Shown: positions 26,220-33,708, counted from the stretch's first letter. The stretch is 64,000 nucleotides of DNA from PALSA-911 sp037442565 (GCA_037442565.1 JBBIQA010000004.1:4216-68215), one strand, 5' to 3'. Notes: generated by a model not told the origin, from the letters alone. Translations and numbers: made by a program.

Positions 26220-27349
26220 ACTTGGCCGGCCAGCCGGTCGAGATGGTACGCGGTATCGCCGAACATGTGCTCGATCACCATCACCCGGCGGAAGAAATGC
26301 CCGACGGCATATTCCTCGGTCATGCCGATGCCGCCATGCAACTGCACCGCGCTCTGACTGACGAAACGGCCGGACTGGCCGACGCCGACCTTCGCCATCG
26401 AGATGTTGCGCACCCGCTCGGCGGCATCCGGTTCGTCGACCATCATCGCGGCCAGCATGGCCATGGACCGGCCCTGCTCCATCGCCACCAGCATTTCGGC
26501 GGCGCGGTGCTGCAGGGCCTGGTTCTCGCCGATCGGCTTGCCGAACTGCACCCGGGTCTTCAGGTACTCCAGCGTCATCGACTGCATGGTTTCCATCGTG
26601 CCGATCACCTCGGCCGATGTGGCAGCGATCCCGGCCTCCACCACGCGCTCGATCACGCCCAGCGCGTTGTCCGCCTCGCCGAGCAGGTCCGCCTTGGACA
26701 CCTTCACGCCCGACAGCGATATCTCCGCCGCCCGCGATCCGTCGCGTAGCGTATAGCCGCGCCGCGCGAGGCCGTCCGACGTGCCGTCCACCAGAAACAG
26801 CGAGATCCCGCCGGCATCGTCCCGCCCGCCGGAGGTGCGGGCGCTGACGACCAGTTTGTCGGCGCTGTCGCCGTGCAGCACGACGCTTTTCGCCCCGTCC
26901 AGCACATAGCCCGAACCATTCGCTTTGGCCGTGGTCAAAACATCGGAAATATCATAGCGCGACTGGCGCTCGTAATGCGCGAAAGCCAGCTTGGTGCTGC
27001 CATCGGCCACGCCCGGCAGGATGTCGCCCTGCTGTTCCGCATTGCCCGCCAGCTTGATCGCGGTGCCGCCGAGCACGACGGTGGACAGATACGGCTCCAG
27101 CACCAGATGCCGGCCGAAGGCCTGCATCAGCAGCATCACATCCACCGCGCCACCGCCGAAGCCGCCGAATTCCTCGGCGAACGGCAGGCCGAGCAGGCCG
27201 AGTTCGGCATATTGCCCCCAGAGCGCGGGGCTCCAGCCCTCGGGTGCCTTCAGGAAGGCCTTGCGCTTTTCGAAGGTGTACTGGTCGCCAAGCAGACGGT
27301 TGACGCTGTCGGTCAGCAGGCGTTGGTCGTCGGTCAGATCAAAGTCCAT
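26213..27349 (-). CDS. Acyl-CoA dehydrogenase, small subunit type (PimD-like)
   Basis: FAD-dependent acyl-CoA dehydrogenase of 378 residues. The N-terminal helical domain begins MDFDLTDDQRLLTDSVNRLL; the middle beta domain carries KSVVLHGDSADKLVVSART; the C-terminal domain has TRVQFGKPIGENQALQHR and QLHGGIGMTEEYAVGHFFRR. The pattern is that of the smaller subunit of two-subunit dehydrogenases such as pimeloyl-CoA dehydrogenase, which act on dicarboxyl- or aromatic-derived CoA esters. Its ATG overlaps the stop of the large subunit by one base, so a heteromer is likely. The substrate is not known. Confidence 0.88.
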   Translation of the reverse strand: MDFDLTDDQRLLTDSVNRLLGDQYTFEKRKAFLKAPEGWSPALWGQYAELGLLGLPFAEEFGGFGGGAVDVMLLMQAFGRHLVLEPYLSTVVLGGTAIKLAGNAEQQGDILPGVADGSTKLAFAHYERQSRYDISDVLTTAKANGSGYVLDGAKSVVLHGDSADKLVVSARTSGGRDDAGGISLFLVDGTSDGLARRGYTLRDGSRAAEISLSGVKVSKADLLGEADNALGVIERVVEAGIAATSAEVIGTMETMQSMTLEYLKTRVQFGKPIGENQALQHRAAEMLVAMEQGRSMAMLAAMMVDEPDAAERVRNISMAKVGVGQSGRFVSQSAVQLHGGIGMTEEYAVGHFFRRVMVIEHMFGDTAYHLDRLAGQVS

Positions 27350-28557
27350 TACAGCCCCAACACAGCTTTGTTCAAGATGTTCTTCTGGATCTCGTTCGTG
27401 CCGCCATAGATCGAGGCGGCCCGCAGCATCAGATACGCCGGCGCCATCTGCGGCGCCCAGTCCGGCCCGATCGCCGGCTCGTTGGTCAGTGCCGCCAGTT
27501 CCTGCTGCCAGACCGGCATGGCCTGCGGGCCGCCGACATCCATCACCAGTTCCGAGCTGTTCTGCAGCAGTTCCGTGCCCTTGATCTTCAGCACGGAGGA
27601 AATCGGATCAGGCTTGCCGTCCTTGTTCTTGTCGTAGGCCGACACCACGCGCAACTGGGTGATCTCTAGCGCTTTCATATCGACTTCCAACTGCGCCACG
27701 CGGGTGCGGAAATTATGGTCCTCGATCAGCGGCCTGCCGTTCATGCGCACCTCGCGGGCAACCTCCTTGGCGTAGCGCACGCGCTCCTTGGATTTGCCGA
27801 GCCGGGCGATGCCGGTTCGCTCATTGCCGAGCAGGAACTTTGCGACATTCCAGCCCTTGTTCTCCTCGCCCACGAGATTTTCGGCGGGAACCTTCACATC
27901 CGTGAAGAACACCTCGTTCAGGTGGTGGCTGCCGTCGATGGAGATGATCGGCCGCACCTCGATGCCCGGCGTCTTCATGTCGATCAGCAGGAAGGAGATG
28001 CCTTCCTGGCGTTTGGCCGCTGCCGGGTTGGTGCGCACCAGGCAGAAACACCAATCGGCGTTATGCGCGGTGGAGGTCCAGATCTTCTGGCCGTTGACGA
28101 TGTAGAAATCGCCCTGCTTCTCCGCCTTGGTGCGCAGGCTGGCCAGGTCCGATCCGGCGCCGGGCTCGGAAAAGCCCTGGCACCACCAATCGTCGATATT
28201 GGCGGCACGCGGCAGGAAGCGTTTCTTTTGTGCGTCGGTACCGAACTGCACCAGCACCGGGCCGAGCATGGTGATGTTGAACGACGAAAGCTCCGGCGCG
28301 GGTGCGGCCAGGTTCTCCTCCAGAAAGATCATCTTCTGGATCGAGGTCCAGCCCGGCCCGCCCCATTCCTTCGGCCAGGACAGCGCCGCCCAGCCCTTCT
28401 TGTTCAGGATCCGCTGCCAGGCGACGGTATCCTGCTTGCGCGCGGGATAGCCCAGCCGCATGCGCTCGCGGATATCGGCGGGCAGGTTGTCGCGGATGAA
28501 GGCGCGGACCTCCTCTCGGAACGCGGTCTCTTCCGGCGTGAAGCGCAAATCCATCAC
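27349..28557 (-). CDS. Acyl-CoA dehydrogenase, large subunit type (PimC-like)
   Basis: A 402-residue partner of the downstream dehydrogenase. It begins MMDLRFTPEETAFREEVRAF. It carries the FAD/substrate motif WWCQGFSEPGAGSDLASL, the VNGQKIWTSTAHNADWCF segment, and the C-terminal ASIYGGTNEIQKNILNKAVLGL, which holds the usual EIQ motif. The pattern is that of the large subunit of pimeloyl-CoA-like dehydrogenases in Rhizobiales and Rhodospirillales. The stop and the next start share one base (TAATG). The upstream region holds a 27-base duplicated inverted repeat (28605-28658) that could be an operator. Confidence 0.9.
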   Translation of the reverse strand: MMDLRFTPEETAFREEVRAFIRDNLPADIRERMRLGYPARKQDTVAWQRILNKKGWAALSWPKEWGGPGWTSIQKMIFLEENLAAPAPELSSFNITMLGPVLVQFGTDAQKKRFLPRAANIDDWWCQGFSEPGAGSDLASLRTKAEKQGDFYIVNGQKIWTSTAHNADWCFCLVRTNPAAAKRQEGISFLLIDMKTPGIEVRPIISIDGSHHLNEVFFTDVKVPAENLVGEENKGWNVAKFLLGNERTGIARLGKSKERVRYAKEVAREVRMNGRPLIEDHNFRTRVAQLEVDMKALEITQLRVVSAYDKNKDGKPDPISSVLKIKGTELLQNSSELVMDVGGPQAMPVWQQELAALTNEPAIGPDWAPQMAPAYLMLRAASIYGGTNEIQKNILNKAVLGL

Positions 28558-28604
28558 GGTTCTCCCTTGGACGTCGATTGGGTTATCGGAATACTGTGCC
28601 TACT

Positions 28605-28658
28605 GCCCAGTATGGGCAAGAGGGACCCACCGCCCAGCATCGGGCAAGAGGGACAAGG
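28605..28658. repeat. 27-base tandem duplication containing an inverted repeat
   Basis: Units at 28605-28631 and 28632-28658 share GCCCAGYATSGGCAAGAGGGAC-like sequence. The first unit contains the perfect inverted repeat GCCCA-GTA-TGGGC. It lies 48 bases upstream of the acyl-CoA dehydrogenase start and just upstream of a small plus-strand gene, a suitable place for regulator binding. Confidence 0.55.
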
Positions 28659-28666
28659 AACCGGGG

Positions 28667-28876
28667 ATGGCGTGTTCGATACCGATCTACTGTCTGATGG
28701 AGATCGTCTACGCCGACGGGTCGGCTGGCCTGCGCATGGAGCCGGACCTGGCCGCGGCCCTGGCGGAGGCAGCGGCGGCGGAGCGGTCCGGCGCCTGGCG
28801 GGCCGCACGGATCACGATGGGCCGGGAGACGCTGCTGGAAGGCGCGGAACTGCGTCGGGAGGTCGAGGCGATCTGA
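28667..28876 (+). CDS. Small hypothetical protein, 69 residues
   Basis: An open frame from ATG 28667 to a TGA at 28874-28876 encodes a 69-residue protein. It has a short hydrophobic start (MACSIPIYCLMEIVYADG) and an acidic Ala/Glu-rich helical rest (DLAAALAEAAAAERSGAWRAARITMG). AAGGA lies about 8 bases before the ATG, and codon third positions are GC-rich, as in real genes here. It ends 6 bases before the convergent carbonic anhydrase stop. I do not recognise it. It could be a real small protein, but evidence is limited to the ribosome-binding site and codon use. Confidence 0.45.
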   Translation: MACSIPIYCLMEIVYADGSAGLRMEPDLAAALAEAAAAERSGAWRAARITMGRETLLEGAELRREVEAI

Positions 28877-28882
28877 CGATCG

Positions 28883-29488
28883 TCAGATAACGGGCGTCGG
28901 TCCTGCCGGCTCCAGCTTGGCCAGCACGCCGGTATGGATGTCGAAGCGATAGCCGTGCAGCGTCAATTCGCCCGTGGCGACCCTTTCCCGGATCCAGGGG
29001 AAGGTCAGCAGATTGGCCAGCGTCAGGCGCACCACCTCTATTTCGCAGTGATCCAGCCGGTCCGCGGGCGCCATGTCCTCCGGCACCGTCAGCAGGGTCG
29101 ATTCGGCCATCGCCATCCAGGGTTCCACGAAGTCCCGCGCCTCTTTCGGCGCGCCTTCCACCATGGCGCGCACTCCGCCGCATTGCGCGTGGCCGAGCAC
29201 GACGATCTTCGCCACTTTCAGCACCCGCACGCCGAATTCCAGGGCGGCGCTGGTGCCGTGATAATTGGCGTCCGGCTGATAGGGCGGCACCAGCCCGGCG
29301 ACGTTGCGGATCACGAACAGCTCTCCCGGCCGGGCGCCGAACACGGTCTGCGGGTCCACCCGCGAGTCCGAGCATGAGATCACCAGCGTTTCCGGCTGCT
29401 GGCCCCTTGCCAGCACCTCGTAGCGGGTGCGTTCGGCGGGCCAGATCTCCGAGCGAAACCGGCGATAGCCTTCCAGTAGACGGTCCAT
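28883..29488 (-). CDS. Beta-class carbonic anhydrase
   Basis: Interconverts carbon dioxide and bicarbonate. The 201-residue protein has the zinc ligands and dyad of the beta class: CSDSRVDP (Cys, Asp-Arg) near residue 39 and GHAQCGGV (His and Cys) near 99. The N-terminal LLEGYRRFRSEIWP and the RNVAGLVPPY segment fit the CynT/Can-like group. The ATG at 29488 is preferred; the frame extends 18 codons further without homology. It lies between fatty-acyl metabolism and the cytochrome island and has no obvious operon partner. Confidence 0.93.
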   Translation of the reverse strand: MDRLLEGYRRFRSEIWPAERTRYEVLARGQQPETLVISCSDSRVDPQTVFGARPGELFVIRNVAGLVPPYQPDANYHGTSAALEFGVRVLKVAKIVVLGHAQCGGVRAMVEGAPKEARDFVEPWMAMAESTLLTVPEDMAPADRLDHCEIEVVRLTLANLLTFPWIRERVATGELTLHGYRFDIHTGVLAKLEPAGPTPVI

Positions 29489-29601
29489 GCCTGTGCTCCC
29501 GAGGTGTTTGTGCGAATTTGCCGCGCTGCACAATTGGACCATCCCCCGGCCGGGATCAAGGATGGTTCGCCCAGGAACTGCGGGGCATGCCCCGTACGCA
29601 G

Positions 29602-29632
29602 AACGGGCCCGGAGCAGCGCCCCGGGCCCGTT
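29602..29632. terminator. 11-bp hairpin between carbonic anhydrase and the Cyc2-like gene
   Basis: AACGGGCCCGG (29602-29612) pairs perfectly with CCGGGCCCGTT (29622-29632). It lies 16 bases past the stop of the Cyc2-like gene on the minus strand, with only a short T-rich tail there, and probably ends that transcript. Confidence 0.6.
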
Positions 29633-29647
29633 TTCCGCCGCGTTGGA

Positions 29648-31123
29648 TCAGAAGGCGATCCAGGCGAACATGTAGAGCATGTTGTTGGCGCTGGCACTGC
29701 GCCCGTTGCCGTCATAGTTGCTCGAGGCGCCGTTGAACTCGGTATAGATCGTGTATTGCGCGCCGAGTTTCAGGTTGGCCCAGGGTCCCATCCAGGATTC
29801 GGCCTTGCCGAAGGGGATCCAGTCGGCCTCGACGATGAAGGCGTTGCTGTTCGGCTTGCCGTTGAGGCTGCCTGAAACCGGTGCCGGCAGGCCGGTGGTC
29901 GGATCGGTTCCGCCATACAGCGCCATGTTCTGGTTGCCCCAGGTTTTCTGCCAGGCGACGGTCAGCCCATAGGTCTGCTGATAGAAATAGGAGGCGTTCA
30001 GCCGGATCTGGTTCAGACTGTTGCTGGCCTGGCTGGAACCGCCGGCGGCGTAGGCGGCGTTCAGGTTCTGATTTTCATGCACGTAGATGCCATACAGCGA
30101 GCCGACATGCGTGCCGTCGCCCAGATACTGATAGCCGCCGTCGATCGCGATGTCGGTGTAGTTGTTGCGACCGAAAGTGGTATCGACGCTGCGCGCCTTG
30201 TCGCCGGTTTGCGGATTGAAGTCGGAGTAAAGGAACAGTGTGCCGATATGGGCCGATTGGTCGTTCCAGTTCCATTCATAGGCGGCGCGCAGGTACGGCG
30301 CGATGCCGCTGGTGCCGCCGAGCGGGTTGCCCGGATACGCCGTGCCAGCCATGCTGAGCGCGGTGGGTCCGTAGGAGGAGTAGCCGCCCGCTTCCAGATA
30401 CAGGCTCTTGTCGTACCAGGCATAGCCGGTCACACCGATCGTATTGCCGATCATCGCCCCGGTCAGGATCGGCTGAGCCTGCGGCACCGCCATGAATGCC
30501 GATGCAACGTACGGGTAGCCCCAGGCGAAGGTGGAGTTGAACGGATCCTGCACCGTCGGGCCGTTATTGACATCCAGGCCGACGCGCAACTCGGTGTCCT
30601 TGACATCGAACGGCGTGGTCAGGCGCAGATCGGTGTTATCGAGCTTTAGGGTGCTGCTGATGCCGTTGAAGGTGCCCTGCACGAAGCCGCCCAGATAATC
30701 GGTCACCCGTCCCGCGAGGAACACGCTGATCTGGTCCATCGCGAAATTGTTGTTGGTCCCGTAGTGCTGCGGCTGGGTGCCGTCGGGCACGGCGCCGTTC
30801 GAGCTGTTGAACGAGCCTAGCAGCATGGCCGAAAGCGGGATCTTCGAGGCGAGGCCCTCGCCGCCCTGCTGGGTGTAGCCGCCCAGCTTGAAGGCCCGGC
30901 CGAAAGGCGTGAGCTGCGGGCCGAAGGCGCCGATATGGCAGGTCGAGCAAGGCTGCCCGGTCTGCGAGGCGAAGCTTGGCAGAGCCTCGGCGGATTGCGG
31001 GCTGAGCAGGAAGCCGCCAGCCAGGAAGGCCCCGATGGCGACCTTCGCCGCGAACGACTTTCGCCCGGCGGGCCGCGGTGGAGATAATCCCCGCGGCGGC
31101 AGATTGGCATCAAATTGTAACAT
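29648..31123 (-). CDS. Cyc2-like outer-membrane cytochrome-porin fusion
   Basis: A 491-residue exported protein. After a signal region (VAIGAFLAGGFLLSPQSAEA, about 28-47) comes one c-type haem motif CSTCH (59-63), inside SFASQTGQPCSTCH and GPQLTPFGRAFKLGGY. The remaining 400 residues alternate polar and aromatic residues in beta strands with many Tyr/Asn/Gly turns and end in Phe (MLYMFAWIAF), as outer-membrane barrels do. This one-haem-plus-barrel design, the FGRAFKLGGY segment and the length are those of Cyc2, the outer-membrane Fe(II)-oxidising cytochrome of Acidithiobacillus and Zetaproteobacteria. Function here is inferred. A GAGGAG site precedes the ATG, and an FNR-type box lies about 60 bases upstream. 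Confidence 0.75.
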   Translation of the reverse strand: MLQFDANLPPRGLSPPRPAGRKSFAAKVAIGAFLAGGFLLSPQSAEALPSFASQTGQPCSTCHIGAFGPQLTPFGRAFKLGGYTQQGGEGLASKIPLSAMLLGSFNSSNGAVPDGTQPQHYGTNNNFAMDQISVFLAGRVTDYLGGFVQGTFNGISSTLKLDNTDLRLTTPFDVKDTELRVGLDVNNGPTVQDPFNSTFAWGYPYVASAFMAVPQAQPILTGAMIGNTIGVTGYAWYDKSLYLEAGGYSSYGPTALSMAGTAYPGNPLGGTSGIAPYLRAAYEWNWNDQSAHIGTLFLYSDFNPQTGDKARSVDTTFGRNNYTDIAIDGGYQYLGDGTHVGSLYGIYVHENQNLNAAYAAGGSSQASNSLNQIRLNASYFYQQTYGLTVAWQKTWGNQNMALYGGTDPTTGLPAPVSGSLNGKPNSNAFIVEADWIPFGKAESWMGPWANLKLGAQYTIYTEFNGASSNYDGNGRSASANNMLYMFAWIAF

Positions 31124-31141
31124 ACGCGCCTGCTCCTCTGC

Positions 31142-31157
31142 TTGATTTATAAATCAA
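31142..31157. promoter_or_regulatory. Perfect 16-base palindrome near the Cyc2-like start
   Basis: TTGATTTATAAATCAA is a perfect palindrome 19-34 bases before the Cyc2-like ATG. It resembles an FNR/CRP-type site, but its half-sites are two bases too far apart. It may overlie the transcription start. Confidence 0.5.
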
Positions 31158-31183
31158 AGTTAACGCCCTGACGGGACTGGGCG

Positions 31184-31197
31184 TTGATCTAAATCAA
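31184..31197. promoter_or_regulatory. FNR/FnrL-type box upstream of the Cyc2-like gene
   Basis: TTGATCTAAATCAA is a perfect match to the FNR consensus TTGAT-N4-ATCAA. Its centre is about 67 bases before the Cyc2-like start codon, consistent with activation from a class II position of a promoter near 31149. It lies between the cytochrome c stop and the Cyc2-like gene. Confidence 0.7.
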
Positions 31198-31282
31198 GCA
31201 CGGTAGCCCGGGGGGCATGCTTGGAGCGAGACTGTGACAATGTAGCTACACCCCGTGTTTGGTGACGTGCCGGTAGTCGCGA

Positions 31283-31735
31283 CTACTTCAGTGTTGCGAG
31301 GTAGGCGATCAGGTTGGCCCGCTTGGTGTCGTCCTTCAGGCCACCATAGGTCATAGTCGTGCCCGGCACGACCGCGCGAGGCGCCTGAAGATATTTGTCG
31401 AGGGTCGCCTCATCCCAGGTGAGGTTCGCGCCCTTGTTGGCCGCGGAATAGTGGAAGCCCGGTTCCTCCCCGGTCTTGCGGCCGACAACCCCGAACAGGC
31501 TCGGCCCGATGCCGTTCTTGCCGGGTTGCGCAGCGTGGCAGATGGAGCAGACGTTCGTGAAAACCGACTTGCCCGCGGCGGGATCCGCGGCATGGGCGGA
31601 TGTTGCCAGGCCCCCCAGTGCCAAGCCCCCCAGTGCCAGACCACCCAGGGATAGAGCGACTGTGATCGCCGTTGATATTCTTGTGATATTTATCTTCATG
31701 GCATTGTCTATCTTCATGGTATTGTCGGTCATCAT
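31283..31735 (-). CDS. Periplasmic class I cytochrome c
   Basis: A 150-residue exported monohaem cytochrome. The signal region contains a triplicated GGLAL motif and ends at SAHAADP. The haem motif CSICH lies at residues 63-67, and the axial Met is in VPGTTMTYGGLKDDT. The C-terminal RANLIAYLATLK helix completes the c2/c550 fold. AAGGAGGAG precedes ATG codons at 31735 and 31732; 31735 is used. It is co-directional with and upstream of the Cyc2-like gene, so it is a good candidate to carry electrons from the outer-membrane cytochrome through the periplasm. Confidence 0.88.
   Translation of the reverse strand: MMTDNTMKIDNAMKINITRISTAITVALSLGGLALGGLALGGLATSAHAADPAAGKSVFTNVCSICHAAQPGKNGIGPSLFGVVGRKTGEEPGFHYSAANKGANLTWDEATLDKYLQAPRAVVPGTTMTYGGLKDDTKRANLIAYLATLK
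31605..31649. repeat. 15-base tandem repeat inside the cytochrome c signal peptide
   Basis: Units 31605-31619, 31620-31634 and 31635-31649 (pattern GCCAGGCCCCCCAGT) encode GGLAL three times on the minus strand. They lengthen the hydrophobic core of the signal peptide in steps of five residues. Confidence 0.8.
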
Positions 31736-31903
31736 CGCTCCTCCTTGTTGCGGGCCAAGCCCGCATCGACAGGCGCACGTCAAAACAAATAACGGTTGCC
31801 GCTCACATCTCGCGATGCTCATTGTCCGCCGCTCGACTGGGCAGCAGCACACCATCGGATCTCCGACATTGCAAGTCTCTTGGTACAGCCAACTCGTGCC
31901 TCA

Positions 31904-31924
31904 TGCAACCTTTCCCTTGTTGCA
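31904..31924. promoter_or_regulatory. Inverted repeat in the divergent cytochrome/hemerythrin-like promoter region
   Basis: TGCAAC (31904-31909) and GTTGCA (31919-31924) form an inverted repeat with a 9-base spacer in the 244-base region between the two divergent starts. It could bind a dimeric regulator. No known consensus is claimed. Confidence 0.35.
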
Positions 31925-31979
31925 TAGATTGAAAAAAGGGACGATAATTAGTAGGTTAATACGCCGAGGAGCGAACGCC

Positions 31980-32555
31980 ATGAAGACGGTATCTGCCGTG
32001 ACTACGGTCATCACTATCGTTGCCGCCATCGCGTTGGCGGGCGCTGCTGCCGCCCAGCCTCCGGCCCAGACTACGGGCCAGTCGCCGGCGCCAACATCGT
32101 CGCATGTGGGGGACATCCCGCAGTCGTTTCGCGTCGGTCATGCTAACGAGGTTGCCCAGCTGACCAAATTGAGCCGCAAGCGCGGACCGGTCGGCGTCGA
32201 AGCGCGTAAGGCGCTGGAGCTGTTCAAGCAGCATCAGCAGCGGGAGGAGGCGTTCATCCTTCCTCCGCTGACCCTGCTGCCGGAGCTGGCTGACGGAAAG
32301 CTGTCCCCCGATATGAAATGGGCCATCCCGATGTCTGACCGTGTCAAGGCCGAGCGCGAGGAAACCTTCCTGGAACACACCAGGATCACCGACGCGATGA
32401 ATGCCCTCGCGGCGGCGGCCAGGACCGCACATGACCAGGAAGCGCTCGACTTCGCAGAGGGTGCGGTGGCCGATTCCCTGAACGATACGGAAATTACGGA
32501 GCCTGCCTCCATTCTGGTCGGCGAATACCTCCGGGCCAAGCTTCCCACGCAATAG
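31980..32555 (+). CDS. Exported protein with a possible hemerythrin-like four-helix domain
   Basis: A 191-residue protein with a clear signal peptide (VITIVAAIALAGAAAAQ, cleavage near 26) and a helical mature part. His and Glu residues fall in the order of HHE cation-binding domains: H54, H85 with E89/E90 in LFKQHQQREEAFILPPL, H133 in FLEHTRITDAMNAL, and a final helix ending EPASILVGEYLRAKL. The fourth-helix His is not obvious, so metal binding is uncertain. GAGGAG precedes the ATG at 31980. It is divergent from cytochrome c. A di-iron, oxygen- or iron-sensing role would suit the neighbours but is inference. Confidence 0.5.
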   Translation: MKTVSAVTTVITIVAAIALAGAAAAQPPAQTTGQSPAPTSSHVGDIPQSFRVGHANEVAQLTKLSRKRGPVGVEARKALELFKQHQQREEAFILPPLTLLPELADGKLSPDMKWAIPMSDRVKAEREETFLEHTRITDAMNALAAAARTAHDQEALDFAEGAVADSLNDTEITEPASILVGEYLRAKLPTQ

Positions 32556-32620
32556 CAACCGGGCCGGCTAAATCAGCCGCGCCCGCTGTCGTGTGGAGCG
32601 GGCGGCCCTGGGGGGCTTTG

Positions 32621-32646
32621 TAGGCAGCCAACCATATGGCTGCCTA
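32621..32646. terminator. 10-bp hairpin between convergent genes of the electron-transfer island
   Basis: TAGGCAGCCA (32621-32630) pairs perfectly with TGGCTGCCTA (32637-32646), whose last three bases hold the stop of the minus-strand membrane gene. It probably ends the hemerythrin-like transcript. Confidence 0.55.
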
Positions 32647-32991
32647 TTTGCCTTGCAGCAGATCCATGAAGGGCGGAAAGGTCAGCAGCACGCCGAGTGC
32701 CAGCAGCGCCAAGGCGGCTACATTGATCCTCGCGATGGCTACCTGGCGATTTGACCAACGGCGCCCCAGAATGACCCACACGACAAGCCAGATGACGATG
32801 GCCGTCGTGGTCACGCCGGATAGGTCGCCGGTCGGCCCATAGAACGTCAGCCGGTTCGAAACGGCCGGAAACGCATCCGACAGAGTGGATAAAACGCCGA
32901 GTGCGAAGCAGCCGATGCCGGTCGAGAGGATCGCGGCGGCGCCCGGCCCGTTCGGGATGGCGTCGCCGTCCCGCATTTCCCCACTGTTCAT
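32644..32991 (-). CDS. Small three-helix membrane protein, unrecognised
   Basis: A 115-residue protein with three predicted membrane helices: AAAILSTGIGCFALGVLSTL (about 18-37), TTAIVIWLVVWVILGRRW (about 62-79) and INVAALALLALGVLLTFPPF (about 88-107). The short loop LTFYGPTGDLSG and the tail FPPFMDLLQGK look conserved in style. Its start lies 4 bases after the stop of the upstream membrane gene, so the two form an operon and may form a complex. I recognise no named family. Placement in the cytochrome island suggests a redox or transport role, without direct evidence. Confidence 0.7.
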   Translation of the reverse strand: MNSGEMRDGDAIPNGPGAAAILSTGIGCFALGVLSTLSDAFPAVSNRLTFYGPTGDLSGVTTTAIVIWLVVWVILGRRWSNRQVAIARINVAALALLALGVLLTFPPFMDLLQGK

Positions 32992-32995
32992 GGCC

Positions 32996-33562
32996 CTAAT
33001 TCCCCTGCATGAGTTCGATCGTCGAGCCGCCCCGGACCGGCGCATTCTTATTCAGGAACGCTCCGAATACCCCCGCCACGCCGGTGGCGATGAAGGCAAC
33101 GACTGCGAAGGCCAGCACGGCCGCGCGAACGCCCCGCTGGCGGTTCAGCGCCGGCCCGTACTTCAGGAACACGTAGGCCACCATGGTCATGGCGATCGGA
33201 GCCAGCCAGGCTACATGCTCCTTCCATTCCATCCCGAGATTGTGCCAGCCGGCCGTCCTCGGGCTCGAAAGCAGCAGCCGTCTCGGATAATCGGCAAGAT
33301 TGAAGTCGCCGGCTGGAGGCACCGCCCGATACCAGGGATAAACGACATAGGCGCCCGAAATCACCGCCGCCCAGGCCAGGATGACCATGGCCGAGAGATA
33401 GATCTTGAGCGCCATCTGGCCACCGGCGGCGGCATGATCCGGCATGCCCGGCGTCGACATTCGATAGAGCTCGGCCAACGCGCCGGAGAACGCGAGCATG
33501 AACAACGCGCCGAAGCCCATGCCGTGCAGCACGGTCATAAGGTCGCGGAATGAAATTTCCAT
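32996..33562 (-). CDS. Four-helix membrane protein with intramembrane histidines, unrecognised
   Basis: A 188-residue protein with four predicted helices: LHGMGFGALFMLAFSGALAE (about 11-30), MVILAWAAVISGAYVVYPWY (about 59-78), HVAWLAPIAMTMVAYVFLKY (about 119-138) and AVVAFIATGVAGVFGAFLN (about 153-171). His residues sit at the ends of helix 1 (LHGMG) and helix 3 (WHNLGMEWKEHVAW), which could hold haem b or a quinone site. That is an inference from position only. It is the first gene of a two-gene operon. The ATG at 33562 was chosen because the longer frame starts with a polar, non-conserved stretch. Confidence 0.65.
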   Translation of the reverse strand: MEISFRDLMTVLHGMGFGALFMLAFSGALAELYRMSTPGMPDHAAAGGQMALKIYLSAMVILAWAAVISGAYVVYPWYRAVPPAGDFNLADYPRRLLLSSPRTAGWHNLGMEWKEHVAWLAPIAMTMVAYVFLKYGPALNRQRGVRAAVLAFAVVAFIATGVAGVFGAFLNKNAPVRGGSTIELMQGN

Positions 33563-33708
33563 CTTGTCCTCACAGGTTCGCCCGCACGCAGTCGTCCGAA
33601 AATCCCCGATCGGGCCGTAGACGGGCGGGGCCGCCTGCCGTTTCAAACGACAGGATAGCCGTTGGTCCGCCCGCGCCGCAACGGGGGAAATGCCCGCAAG
33701 CGGGTCTC

